The position numbers and the translations under genes are program-made. The notes under the pieces are model-generated. The model saw only the letters and a program-made list of their open reading frames with translations, did no database searches and was not told the origin of the DNA. Positions 43,975 through 52,955 of a DNA stretch of 56,626 nucleotides are shown here, one piece after another (the stretch's first letter is position 1; every line of letters starts with the position of its first letter). This DNA comes from Halorientalis sp. (GTDB lineage: Archaea; Halobacteriota; Halobacteria; Halobacteriales; Haloarculaceae): assembly GCF_028275115.1 (NCBI RefSeq), contig NZ_JAQCNH010000040.1:1-56626 (forward strand), written 5' to 3'.

Positions 43975-45681
43975 TTACAGTCGCTTCGAGACGTACGGCC
44001 CGTCCTGGTAGTACTCCAACTTCTCCCGGTAGTACTGCCGGACGCCGATGCCCGAGAGGACCGACAGCTTCTCGAACCCGTTCTCGACCGCCAGTTGCTC
44101 GGCCCGTTCCAGCAACCGTCGGCCGTACCCGCGGTGCTGGTGCTGGTCGCCGCCACCCGCTCGCGGCTGCTCGCCGCTCGCGTTCTCCGAACCGCTTCGC
44201 GGCTCGCTTCCGACCCCCACCTGACTGCCGTAGACGTGGAGTTCACGAACCAGCGCGGCGTTTTTTAGTTCCTTCCGCACCGGGTCGTTCGGGAACCGGG
44301 CCCGGCAGAACCCGATCAGGAGGTCCTTCTCTGGGTCCTCGAAGGAGAGGAACTGTTCGGTGCCGCCACCGACCTCGTATTCGAGTTCCTGAAGCTCGAT
44401 CTCGTCGGGTTCCTCGTCGTTCATCCCGACCTCGCGACAGCGGATGCAGTCGCAGGTCCAGCCGTGTTCTTCCATCCGCTGGCGGGCCAGTTGCCGGAGG
44501 TTGGACTTCCAGACGCCGCCCTCGATGAAGTCGGCGGGGATGTCCCGCTGGACACGCTGGAGCCGCGTGTATTTTGGAATTATCGACTTGATTTCGGCGA
44601 CCAGTTCGGCGGCCGCCTCGTTTTCCAGCGGATTGAATTCCCCACGATGGTACATGTCGTATGTCGCGGTGCCCTCGACGATCAGCGTGGGATATATTTT
44701 CAGGTAGTCGGGCCGCCACTCCGGTTCCTCGAAGAGACGGCGGAAGTCCTCCAGACACATCTCCTCGGACATGCCGGGCTGGCCGGGCATCATGTGGAAT
44801 CCAACTTTGAAGCCCGAGTCCCGAAGCCGTCGGTTGGCATCGATGGAGGCCTGCACGCCGTGGCCGCGGTGCATCTCGCGGTTGATGCGCTCGTATGTGG
44901 TCTGGACACCGACCTCGACCTTCGTTCCCCCGAGGTCGAGCATCCGGTCGATCTGTTCGGGGTCACACCAGTCGGGCTTGGTCTCGAAGGTCGTGGCGAC
45001 GTTGCGTACGTCACCGACCTCGTTCTCGGCGATGACGTCTGCCAGGTAGCTGAACTCGTGCTCGTCGGGGTCCTCGGCGAAACTCTCGCCCTCGGCGGGT
45101 TCGGGCCTGGTGTCGGCGTCGTAGTCGTTCATCGCCTCGATGGCCCGCTTGACGAACCACTCCTGATAGTCGTGACTGCGAGCCGTCATCGTCCCGCCCA
45201 TCAGTATCAACTCCACCTTGTCGACGGGGTGCCCGATCTCTCTGAGTTGTTCGAGTCGGAGCGTGACCTGTCCGTAGGGGTCGTAGTCGTTCTGCTTGCC
45301 CCGGGCCGCGGCCGGTTCGTGGCCGGTGTAGCTCTGTGCGCTGGAGAACTCCGAGTCGGGTCCGCCGGGACAGTAGAGACATTTCCCGTGGGGGCACCCC
45401 TCCGGTGACGTCATGATCGCCACCGGGGAGACACCCGACGCCGTCCGGACTGGCTTGCGCCGGAGGACCTCCTCCAGTTCGTCCCGACGTTCGAGCGGGG
45501 CGTAGTCGAGCAACTCGGAGTTTTTCGGTACCTTCGGCGAGGAGAACTCGGAACACACCTCGAGTTTGGCTTTCTCGACCCCATCACGTTCCAACTCGCC
45601 AGCGAGGATTCGACTCACGAGTTCCTCACAGACCTGCTCGAACGCTTCCGTCTCGGTCGGGTCGGTCGTCTCCGTACTCAT
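43975..45681 (-). CDS. elp3: Elp3-type tRNA U34 carboxymethyltransferase (radical SAM/GNAT)
   Basis: 568 aa. The radical SAM cluster motif CPHGKCLYC lies in TSPEGCPHGKCLYCPGGPDS, followed by LILMGGTMTARSHDYQEWFV and GVQTTYERINREMHRGHGV. The zinc-binding C..CxxC region is WTCDCIRCREVG. The C-terminal GNAT domain is YGRRLLERAEQLAVENGF and VRQYYREKLEYYQDGPYV. It places a carboxymethyl group on wobble uridine. A low-complexity insert (about 505-530, Gly/Ser/Gln/His) splits the GNAT acetyl-CoA loop, longer than usual. Confidence 0.95.
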   Translation of the reverse strand: MSTETTDPTETEAFEQVCEELVSRILAGELERDGVEKAKLEVCSEFSSPKVPKNSELLDYAPLERRDELEEVLRRKPVRTASGVSPVAIMTSPEGCPHGKCLYCPGGPDSEFSSAQSYTGHEPAAARGKQNDYDPYGQVTLRLEQLREIGHPVDKVELILMGGTMTARSHDYQEWFVKRAIEAMNDYDADTRPEPAEGESFAEDPDEHEFSYLADVIAENEVGDVRNVATTFETKPDWCDPEQIDRMLDLGGTKVEVGVQTTYERINREMHRGHGVQASIDANRRLRDSGFKVGFHMMPGQPGMSEEMCLEDFRRLFEEPEWRPDYLKIYPTLIVEGTATYDMYHRGEFNPLENEAAAELVAEIKSIIPKYTRLQRVQRDIPADFIEGGVWKSNLRQLARQRMEEHGWTCDCIRCREVGMNDEEPDEIELQELEYEVGGGTEQFLSFEDPEKDLLIGFCRARFPNDPVRKELKNAALVRELHVYGSQVGVGSEPRSGSENASGEQPRAGGGDQHQHRGYGRRLLERAEQLAVENGFEKLSVLSGIGVRQYYREKLEYYQDGPYVSKRL

Positions 45682-45883
45682 GCCGCTTGGTCATCACTGG
45701 ACGCGTCGCGAGAATAAGGGTGTCGGCTCGGGTTACCGAGGGTCGAAATCGCTGGCCCTCACCGACCGGCACTGTTCCAGCGGGGACGGAACCCGAGCGG
45801 CGACGAACTGCGATGGTTGACGGGTCGATTTCTCCCACATCTTCATTTGGGTCGCCCACGTAGAGCCGCCGAGCGCGTTGCTT

Positions 45884-46228
45884 ATGAACGATATCTGGGA
45901 CGACGGAGTGATACGAGAGGCGTTCAGACGCGATTTCTACGACCTGGCGGACCGCACGAACGGCGAGGTCGAGGTCGACAACGAGTCGACGATGTTCTGT
46001 GCGTTCGAGCCGACGGCACAGCGGTCGGCGATGCGCGTCGGCGTCTACTTCGCGAACGGGCGACAGACCCTCCGGTTCGACACCGTCCGGGAGGAGATCG
46101 AACTGGCAATGGTCAACCAGTACGACGTCTCTCGCCCGCGGTTCACTATCTGTTCGGAACGAGGCAGTCGGACGTTCGAGCTCAACACTGCCAGCGGTGA
46201 GTGGGCCGTCTCGAAAGAATCGGTCTGA
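45884..46228 (+). CDS. conserved-looking hypothetical protein
   Basis: 114 aa from ATG 45884. A mixed alpha/beta protein with NDIWDDGVIREAFRRDFYDL, GEVEVDNESTMFCAFEPTAQ, RVGVYFANGRQTLRFDTVRE and RPRFTICSERGSRTFELNTA. No membrane helix or catalytic motif. Its acidic composition and codon use resemble the neighbours. Family not recognised. Divergent from elp3, convergent with the COG1107 gene. Confidence 0.6.
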   Translation: MNDIWDDGVIREAFRRDFYDLADRTNGEVEVDNESTMFCAFEPTAQRSAMRVGVYFANGRQTLRFDTVREEIELAMVNQYDVSRPRFTICSERGSRTFELNTASGEWAVSKESV

Positions 46229-46354
46229 ACTCGCACCAGCGCCAGGCGAACTGGCTATCTCCGAGACGTCTGGAACGCGTCCAGTGACTACCAGGCGAAG
46301 CCGACGCCCGGATGAACGGTATCGTCACCGGTCGCTACCGAGCGGACGGCGGGG

Positions 46355-48535
46355 TTACGCCGTGTCGGCGACTGCGTCCAGCACGGCGTCGAGGACCGCG
46401 CGACGCTCGCCCGAGAGGAATTCGAGCCGCCCTTCACGGGTGCTCTTGGCGTGCAGGCCCGCGTCGGGGGCGGCTTCGGCGGCGGTCGCCGCCACCGCAC
46501 GCACGTCCAGTGCGGTCGTCGAGCGCAGGTAGAGTTCGTCCGCAGCCAGTCCGACGACTACGTCCGCGTCGTCGCGGTGTCGGCGGAACAGCTCGTCTAA
46601 CAGGAGATTCGTCGGCGGAAACTCGTACCGGTGGGCGAACGCATCCGTGTCGAGGACGGCGACGTCGACGCCGTCGACGTCGCGGTGTTCGAGGTTCGCT
46701 TCCGCCGTCTCTATCTCCGCGTCGAGCTTCGTCCGGAACTGCTCGCTGACGTGGCCCGCTAGTCCGCGTTCGTCCTCGGTCTCCGGGAAGAGGAGGTCGG
46801 CGATTAGTTCGCGCTTGTCCTCGTAGGACTGGTAGTACGCTTCCAGCGCGATTGCCTCTCGAATCTCGCGGGTGGCATCCGCGTCGTAGCCGGCATCGGC
46901 GGCCAGGTCGACGTAGGACTCGGGCGTATTCTCCCAGAAACTGACGGCGGGAAGGTGACCGATCTCCGCACGCACGTCCTCGTCGACGTGTGCGGCGACG
47001 GTGGCGGCGATGGCGCTCGCGGTCGTGGTGTCGTCGGTATCGGTGAGTGACGGCGAGACCAGCGTGTCGACGGTGTCCCCGACCTCGGGGTCGGCCTCGG
47101 TGGCGTCGACGACCACGCGGTCCGCGTCGTACACCGACAGCAGGTCGAAGCCGTCCATCGACTCACGGGTCGCGCCCGCGGCGACGAACACGAACAGCGG
47201 GAGGTTCTCGTCGTGGCGCTCGCGGTTGTCGAGCATACCCGTCACGTCCTGTGTGGCGTCTTGCATGTCGTAGACGCCGTCTTCCAGGGGTCGACGGTCG
47301 AAGTAATGATACTCGGCGTCGGCCGCACCGTGCTGTTCGTGAACCAGCGGGAGGGTCGCGCGCTCGATGGCCACACCGCCGACGTAGCCGTCGACGGTCG
47401 CGTTGTGTCGCACGACGACCGGTCGGTCCTCTAGCACCGCCCGGCGAATCGCGGTTGCAGCCTCGCGCACGTCGTCGATGACGGCGTCGACAGCCGGGTC
47501 CTCGGCCAACGGTGCCAGGTCGTCGGGTCGAGCCTGCTCCGTCAGCGCGTCGGCCATCCGCTCGGAGACGGCCGCGTGTTCGTCGTCTTCGAGCAGATCC
47601 AGCGCTTCGGTCTCGATCTGGAGTTCGCCGCGGCGGCGGCGGACCTCGCCGTCGAGTCTAACCAGGTCACCCTCCTCGACTTCGGGGTAGGCACGAACGC
47701 CGGCCTTTTTGAACGCGGCACAGTCGACGACGCCCGTCTCGTCGCGAAGCGCGAAGACGGTCGGCCCGCTGGTCTGACGGATGTCGGCGACCGCACCCTC
47801 GATGCGAACGTCGGTCCCGACGCGGTCCTCGAGGGCCTCGACGGTAACCTGCGCGAGTTCGACGCTCGACTGCTCGCCGTCTGTCTGTGCCTCCGTCTCG
47901 ACGACGGCCGCACCGCCCGACCCGCCCGAATCGCTCACGTCGTCCGAGTCGCCACGGTCGGCGGTCTCGGCCTCGGCCTCTGCTTGGGCTTCGGCTTCTG
48001 CTTCTGCTTCCTCCGGGGCAGAATCTCCGTCGTCGGCCGGCGAACCGGTCTGTCCGGCCCTACGCGGGGCGTCGCCCTCGCTCCCGTCGGAGACCTGGCC
48101 GACCGTCTGGCGGACCGGGCCATCGTCGTCTTCGTCGTCGTCCTCGACGTTCTCTTTCAGCAGGGCAAACTCCTCCTCCGGGTCGTCGATCAACGTGCCA
48201 CGGAACTCGCGCTCGGATTGGCGAATCGACCACCCGAGGTCGATGTTCCCGTTGTCACGGACGTTTTTGACCTGGACGAAAACGGCATCTCCTGCCTCCC
48301 AGTCGAGGCTCTCGAGTCGTTGGTCGAGTTCACTCCGGTGGAGGAGACCGGTTACCCGGTCCGCGATGTCGACGAACACGCCGAATTCGGCGTAGCCGTC
48401 GACCGTTCCTCGGTAGAATCGCCCCGGCGTCAGCTGGTCTGCGTTCGTACCGCGGAACTCGAAGACCACGTCCTGCTGGTGTGTCTCGCAGATGTGACCT
48501 TCGACAGACGTTCCGCAAATGATACAGCTTCCCAT
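46355..48535 (-). CDS. COG1107-type RecJ-like protein with Zn, S1 and OB domains
   Basis: 726 aa from ATG 48535. An N-terminal zinc knuckle (CIICGTSVEGHICETH) is followed by an S1 domain (GRFYRGTVDGYAEFGVFVDI), an acidic Glu/Ala repeat linker (about 150-205), an OB fold (VRIEGAVADIRQTSGPTVFA) and a DHH-type phosphoesterase region (VVVRHNATVDGYVGGVAIER). The canonical DHH and DxD acids of RecJ are not obvious, so it may be an RNA/DNA-binding non-nuclease or a diverged enzyme. No operon partner; the upstream gene is 136 nt away. Confidence 0.82.
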   Translation of the reverse strand: MGSCIICGTSVEGHICETHQQDVVFEFRGTNADQLTPGRFYRGTVDGYAEFGVFVDIADRVTGLLHRSELDQRLESLDWEAGDAVFVQVKNVRDNGNIDLGWSIRQSEREFRGTLIDDPEEEFALLKENVEDDDEDDDGPVRQTVGQVSDGSEGDAPRRAGQTGSPADDGDSAPEEAEAEAEAQAEAEAETADRGDSDDVSDSGGSGGAAVVETEAQTDGEQSSVELAQVTVEALEDRVGTDVRIEGAVADIRQTSGPTVFALRDETGVVDCAAFKKAGVRAYPEVEEGDLVRLDGEVRRRRGELQIETEALDLLEDDEHAAVSERMADALTEQARPDDLAPLAEDPAVDAVIDDVREAATAIRRAVLEDRPVVVRHNATVDGYVGGVAIERATLPLVHEQHGAADAEYHYFDRRPLEDGVYDMQDATQDVTGMLDNRERHDENLPLFVFVAAGATRESMDGFDLLSVYDADRVVVDATEADPEVGDTVDTLVSPSLTDTDDTTTASAIAATVAAHVDEDVRAEIGHLPAVSFWENTPESYVDLAADAGYDADATREIREAIALEAYYQSYEDKRELIADLLFPETEDERGLAGHVSEQFRTKLDAEIETAEANLEHRDVDGVDVAVLDTDAFAHRYEFPPTNLLLDELFRRHRDDADVVVGLAADELYLRSTTALDVRAVAATAAEAAPDAGLHAKSTREGRLEFLSGERRAVLDAVLDAVADTA

Positions 48536-48666
48536 TAGGGGTAGAAAGCACACCCGGACTAAAACTGTTGTCGAAACGCGTCGGGACTTCCCGTCCGCGC
48601 GGGAGAGTGCGAGCGACGGCCGCTGTGCCCGTTCAGACCGGGACGGCGCCGACCGTTCCGGGCCAG

Positions 48667-48930
48667 TTACTCGAAGACGTCGCTCTCCGCTTCCAGCATC
48701 TCGACCCCACGGGCTACCTCGCGGACCTCGTCGGGGAACAGCGCGACCTCCACCTCGTTGCCCTCGCCGTCCTCGAAGGCGAGTTTGACCCGCTTGTCAC
48801 CGAACTCTCGCACGTCCACGTCCTCAACGTCGTACAGTTTCGCCGTGGCATCTTTGTTCGCCGGCCCTACGTTCTTGATGGACCCGTCTTTGAGTTCGAG
48901 CATGAACTGATCGAGTTGCAGGCTCAGCAT
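48667..48930 (-). CDS. small conserved haloarchaeal protein, unknown
   Basis: 87 aa from ATG 48930: SLQLDQFMLELKDGSIKNVG, AKLYDVEDVDVREFGDKRVK, VEVALFPDEVREVARGVEML. A small beta-rich fold with no Cys cluster or membrane helix. A minus-strand ACTTTAATCC (48951-48960) is 25 nt upstream, which fixes the start and shows the longer open frame is not used. This promoter sits over the end of the YIP1 gene. Confidence 0.72.
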   Translation of the reverse strand: MLSLQLDQFMLELKDGSIKNVGPANKDATAKLYDVEDVDVREFGDKRVKLAFEDGEGNEVEVALFPDEVREVARGVEMLEAESDVFE

Positions 48931-48953
48931 ACCGAGGGTTCGCCCGCGGAGGA

Positions 48954-49565
48954 TTAAAGTGGTAGGGAGACACCGGCCGCAGCCAGCAGCGCACTCGCGG
49001 CCCCGAACCCGCGGAACCCGTAGCCGAAGACGATGGCCGCCGGCACCGCGACGACCGGCACCGCCTTCCAGTAGGGCAGGTCGTGAACCTCGGCCATACC
49101 GACGACGAGCAAAACGGTGCCGGCCGCCGTACAGAGCACGCGCAGTCCGGGATTTAGCGGTCCGGCGAACACGCAGGGCGCGGTCGAGTACGCGAGGACC
49201 TGTACCGTCTCGCTGACGCCGCCACGATTCGGTGCAGTCGCAATCAGAATCAGCGTCTGCAGCGCCGCCGTCAGGTGCAACGCGGCCGGCATCACGAGGA
49301 CGACGGCGAGTGCGAGAAGCAGGGCACGCGAGGCGACCGGTTGTCCGGCGACGACCGGGTACACCTCCGGAATCAACGCCAACCGCGCCAACTCCTCGAC
49401 CAGGACGACGACGGCCGCGAAAATCAGCCCGGGAGCCTGGTCGCCGGGCGCGACACCCACACGGAAGAACCGGCGGGGGCGAACCAGCACCTCTGCCCAC
49501 GCTCGCGCGATGGCCACCGGGCCGCGGTCCCGTCCGTCCGTCGGATTCTCGACCCACTGGGTCAC
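48954..49565 (-). CDS. YIP1-family membrane protein
   Basis: 203 aa from GTG 49565. VTQWVENPTDGRDRGPVAIA, VRPRRFFRVGVAPGDQAPGL, then five hydrophobic helices (about 47-65, 80-105, 122-138, 146-165, 176-200). The short cytosolic start and the PGDQAPGLIFA signature match archaeal YIP1 proteins. Exact role unknown (membrane organisation is assumed from the eukaryotic family). Confidence 0.8.
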   Translation of the reverse strand: MTQWVENPTDGRDRGPVAIARAWAEVLVRPRRFFRVGVAPGDQAPGLIFAAVVVLVEELARLALIPEVYPVVAGQPVASRALLLALAVVLVMPAALHLTAALQTLILIATAPNRGGVSETVQVLAYSTAPCVFAGPLNPGLRVLCTAAGTVLLVVGMAEVHDLPYWKAVPVVAVPAAIVFGYGFRGFGAASALLAAAGVSLPL

Positions 49566-49628
49566 ACCGGCAGTATGAAACGTTCGGGTTTGACGGTTGC
49601 GGGTTGCACTCGCCACCGCTCTCACAGG

Positions 49629-50219
49629 TCAGTCCTCGGCGCCGACGTTCTCGGTACTCTGCATGCAGGGCGGGTCGGGTTCGATGGTCGCGTACTCGAC
49701 GGCGCGCTCGCCGAGCACCGAGACCCTGTCGGCCGCGCCCTCGTCGACGAACCGCCAGTCGGTGGCGTCACCCTCGATAGCATCGCTCGCTCGCGGAATC
49801 GCAGCCTGGTGTGGAAGAACCCAGGCGTTCAGCGCGCGACAGACGGAGCGGAGGTGTTCCAGCGCGGTAATAGGAAAGCTCCCGCCTGCGACAGCGAGCA
49901 GCCCGACAGTCTTGTTCTCGAACTCGTCGAAGCCACAGTAGTCGAGCGCGTTCTTCAGCGGCGTGGCGTACGAACCGTGGTACACCGGCGTCCCGAGCAG
50001 GACCGCGTCGGCCTCACGCACCCGGGCGGTGAAGGCGTCGGCGTCACCGGCCTCACTGGCGTCGGCGTCGTAGACCGGCAGGTCCCACGCCCGGAGGTCG
50101 AGCAGTTCCGTCTCCCCGCCGGTCGCGGCGGCCGCGTCGAGGGCGTGCTGGAGACCCTTGCGGGTGTGACTCTCGTTACGGAGGCTCCCACAGACCGCGA
50201 CGACGGTTGGTCGTGACAT
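49629..50219 (-). CDS. NADPH-dependent FMN reductase-like flavoprotein
   Basis: 196 aa from ATG 50219. The flavodoxin-like phosphate loop is VVAVCGSLRNESHTRKGL, the isoalloxazine loop ADAVLLGTPVYHGSYATPLK and the ENKTVGLLAVAGGSFPITAL strand. Probably a cytosolic FMN/quinone or chromate-type reductase; the substrate cannot be read. A GTTTATATTC box (50241-50250, minus) 26 nt upstream fixes the start. Confidence 0.9.
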   Translation of the reverse strand: MSRPTVVAVCGSLRNESHTRKGLQHALDAAAATGGETELLDLRAWDLPVYDADASEAGDADAFTARVREADAVLLGTPVYHGSYATPLKNALDYCGFDEFENKTVGLLAVAGGSFPITALEHLRSVCRALNAWVLPHQAAIPRASDAIEGDATDWRFVDEGAADRVSVLGERAVEYATIEPDPPCMQSTENVGAED

Positions 50220-50240
50220 GGCTATCCTGTCGTACCGACC

Positions 50241-50250
50241 GAATATAAAC
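50241..50250 (-). promoter_or_regulatory. TATA-like box of the FMN reductase gene
   Basis: GTTTATATTC on the minus strand, 26 nt before ATG 50219. Confidence 0.55.
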
Positions 50251-50848
50251 ACCGGCCGGAGCACACCCAGGGTTCGGTCCATCGTCGCGGCAACCGGTTC
50301 CGCTCGTCCCGTCGTCGGACGGGTTCTGTGGTACGGCTACTCGTGATTCTCGGCACCGTTTTGTACACGCCGAACGCCCGGCCGTCGGTCCGTTCGGAGC
50401 TACTCAGTTGCGTCGGTTGCACTGGAAACCAAGGTCCGGCACTGTCGACGACTCGACCGAACGCCGAGTTGGCCGGTTCACTGTCCCCGGACGACTCCTT
50501 TCGAGCGGTGGCGTCGAGGCCGTCGCCCCGCTCGGCTGGGTGCGAGCGGACGGCACGGACGTGGTCGCCGACTTCGACCGGGAGTCCCGGCCACCGGCCG
50601 ACACGGCGCGGTCGAGACGCCGCTCGACGGCGAGTTTGGGTCCGGACCGGCGTCTGGCGGTTCGCGACGACCGCGAGACCGTGGCGTCGTTCCACGCATT
50701 CCCGTCGATGGTGGCCCGGTTCCGCCCTCGATTCTCGCCCAAAAAACGGGTCACCACGGCTCGTGGTCTGTCGGCAGGGCTGGCGGAGACCGCCGGACAG
50801 CGATGGCGGTCGGTCGCCGGCGTCGCCGATACGTGCGCGGAGGGACGA
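50251..50848. other. gene-free stretch, nothing recognised
   Basis: About 600 nt between the FMN reductase promoter and the mutY end. A plus-strand frame has a few protein-like pieces (VAPLGWVRADGTDVVADFD, RETVASFHAFPSM) but is mostly Arg/Ser/Thr-rich and has no credible start or promoter; its later part is antisense to mutY. Could be a decayed gene, not provable here. Confidence 0.35.
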
Positions 50849-51778
50849 CTACTTTTGAAGGCGGACTACGGTGTCGCCGTCGCGCTCGGCGACCGAGACG
50901 AGACCGTCGTCGACCAGGTCCGAAACCAGGTCGCGCAGCCACTCGCGACCGTATTGCCCGTCGGGCGCGTAGTCGACGCGAACCGTCGGGCCCAGTTCGT
51001 CCAGTTCGAGTTCCCGGTCGTCCCCGAGCGCGCTCACGATCCGTCCGCGGAACTGGCGACGGCTCCCCTCGAAGTCGGGCTGGGTCGGTACGTCCGGCGC
51101 GGTGAAGTCGCCGGTCTGGTATGCGTGACACCACTCGCGCCAGGGGCACCCGGCCTCGTCACACCGTGGGTTCTTTCCGCAGGCGACTCCGCCCAGTTCC
51201 ATAATCGCGTTGTTCCATACTCGGGACTCTCCGGCCGGCATAAGGCTGTTCGCAACGGTTTCGTAGTCCGGATCGTCCGCGTTATGAATCTCTGCAAATG
51301 CGCGGTGGAGGACGCGTTTGACGTTCGTGTCGACCACAGAATCTCCGTTGTTGAACGCGAACGAGGCGACCGCGTTGGCGGTGTACGGGCCGACGCCCAT
51401 CAGCTCCGAGAGTTCGTCCGGCTCACGGGGGACGGTGCCGTCGTACTCGGAGACGACTTGGGTGGCGGCCTCGTGGAGGTACTTCGCGCGGTTGTTGTAG
51501 CCGAGGCTGTGGTTGGTCCAGAAGCTCACCACGTCCGCGCGGTCGGCCGCGGCCAGATCGGCGACGGCCGGCCAGCGGTCCAGAAAGGCCGCCCAGGCCT
51601 CGACCACGCGGTCGAGTTGGGTCTGCTGGCTCATCACCTCCGAGACCAGAATCTCGTAGGGGTCCTCGGTCCGCCGCCAGGGGTAGTCCCGGTGGTCGGC
51701 CTCGTACCACTCGATCAGCGCCGTTCTGACAGCAGCCTCGTCGACCCCGGAGAGCGCCGTGGCAGCGTCCTCACTCAT
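50849..51778 (-). CDS. mutY: A/G-specific adenine glycosylase MutY
   Basis: 309 aa. EILVSEVMSQQTQLDRVV carries the catalytic Glu; the helix-hairpin-helix is SELMGVGPYTANAVASFA, with the catalytic Asp in DSVVDTNVKRVLHR. The 4Fe-4S loop is CGKNPRCDEAGCPWREWC, with slightly different Cys spacing from E. coli. The C-terminal domain is short, without a clear Nudix-like MutT fold, and ends in a winged-helix-like segment (REWLRDLVSDLVDDGLV). It removes A opposite 8-oxoG. Confidence 0.93.
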   Translation of the reverse strand: MSEDAATALSGVDEAAVRTALIEWYEADHRDYPWRRTEDPYEILVSEVMSQQTQLDRVVEAWAAFLDRWPAVADLAAADRADVVSFWTNHSLGYNNRAKYLHEAATQVVSEYDGTVPREPDELSELMGVGPYTANAVASFAFNNGDSVVDTNVKRVLHRAFAEIHNADDPDYETVANSLMPAGESRVWNNAIMELGGVACGKNPRCDEAGCPWREWCHAYQTGDFTAPDVPTQPDFEGSRRQFRGRIVSALGDDRELELDELGPTVRVDYAPDGQYGREWLRDLVSDLVDDGLVSVAERDGDTVVRLQK

Positions 51779-51894
51779 CGGTGCGACGTACGGACGACTC
51801 TCGCTTACGCGTGGCGGTTCCGGACAACGGCCACGGGGTCGGCGGGTGTCCGTTCCGGGACTCGGCGCGTCGGGAGAGGCGACGGCCCGTCTGG

Positions 51895-52330
51895 TCAGGA
51901 ATCGCGGTAGACGCCGTCGGCGAACATCCCACAGTCCAGCGTGACGTCGGCGCGAGCGACGGCGTCCGAGTCGCCGCCGACGGAGTTACTGACGTTGACC
52001 GCCGCGGATTCGCCCGGTGCGAGCTCGGAGTCGCCGGTAGTCCCAAAGGCGTTGCTCTCACCCATCTCCGCGTCCCCGTCGTCGTACAGCGCGAGTTCGT
52101 AGTTGTAGTCGAAGAGGTCCGTGGTCTGTTCGCCGGTGTGCTGGACGGTCGTGACGACGACAGCTTCGTCCTCGCTGTCGCCCCGTCGATTCAGTCCGTC
52201 GATAGTGAGACCGGCAACGGTACTCGTGCCGGACAGCTCGACGCCGCCTGTCTATCCGTTCGCGTCCGTGGGCGTCCTCGCGTCACCGCTCCCGTCGTCG
52301 CTGGTCGGCGTGTCACCGTCCGAGCCGCCG
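51895..52330 (-). pseudogene. remains of a secreted/lipoprotein-like gene
   Basis: One minus-strand frame reads SDGDTPTSDDGSGDARTPTD, then TAG at 52252-52254, then VELSGTSTVAGLTIDGLNRR, AVVVTTVQHTGEQTTDLFDY, NYELALYDDGDAEMG, SELAPGESAAVNVS and ends LDCGMFADGVYRDS before TGA 51895-51897. This is the Thr/Ser/Asp linker and FxLYD-like beta-sandwich of haloarchaeal lipoproteins, but the signal peptide/lipobox part is missing and an amber codon splits it. No credible restart follows the stop. Confidence 0.6.
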
Positions 52331-52431
52331 GCACGGGCGGGCCGTTCGTCGACGAGTCGCTCGTCACGACGACGGTGGCGCGTGGGTGACCAGCCGAAAG
52401 CGGTTTCCTCGGGCGCCGCTACGAATCCAGT

Positions 52432-52758
52432 ATGAGTCTCGACGATCTCAAAGACGACGTCTCGGAGACGTACTCGGAACTGGGCGAGTCGATCGACGTG
52501 GACCTGGACCGGGAGACGCGAAACGAACTCGCGATGCTGGTTTCGGCGATGGAGCCCGAGGACGTGGGTGAACTGCTCCGGCGGGCCGTCCACATGCAGT
52601 TCCAGACCGCCGTCGAGACCGGGAACCTGGACTTTCACCTCCGGAACGCTTACGACCTGACGTACGACGAGTATCTCTCGGGGATGACCTTCGAGGAGAT
52701 GACCGGCGGCCAGTTCCCACAGCAACAACAGAAGGACGACCGCCGGTACCAGTTCTAG
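52432..52758 (+). CDS. conserved hypothetical protein (helical, acidic)
   Basis: 108 aa: SLDDLKDDVSETYSELGESI, LDRETRNELAMLVSAMEPED, VHMQFQTAVETGNLDFHLRN, ending in a Gln-rich tail (FPQQQQKDDRRYQF). Mostly helical, no membrane segment. I believe it is a haloarchaea-wide small family but cannot name it. Monocistronic. Confidence 0.65.
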   Translation: MSLDDLKDDVSETYSELGESIDVDLDRETRNELAMLVSAMEPEDVGELLRRAVHMQFQTAVETGNLDFHLRNAYDLTYDEYLSGMTFEEMTGGQFPQQQQKDDRRYQF

Positions 52759-52783
52759 AGCCGCGCGGTCACGCGGCGGGCGC

Positions 52784-52927
52784 TCACCGGTCCGATCCGT
52801 CGGGTCGTGTCTTCAGCGTCAACTCAAGATTCGTGCCACAGCTGTCGCACTCGCCCAGCCTGATTACGTCTCCGTTCGCGAAAGTGGGCTCGTGTGTCGG
52901 CAGTCGGCCTCGGGGTGTCCGGGGTTC
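52784..52927 (-). pseudogene. fragment of a zinc-ribbon-like small protein
   Basis: An open minus-strand frame without a usual start codon reads LPTHEPTFANGDVIRLGECD then SCGTNLELTLKTRPDGSDR before TGA 52784-52786. The single CDSC pair and flanking sequence look like half of a haloarchaeal zinc-ribbon protein whose first half is gone. The frame is bounded upstream by TAA. It lies over the promoter of the AI-2E gene. Could be chance; low confidence. Confidence 0.35.
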
Positions 52928-52955
52928 TTATGTGACACGCCGAAAAACAACTGAT

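Noticed and set aside
50408..51910. 500-codon plus-strand frame across mutY
   Set aside because: Most of it is the mirror of mutY, which has clear catalytic motifs; the upstream part is Arg/Ser-rich without start signals.
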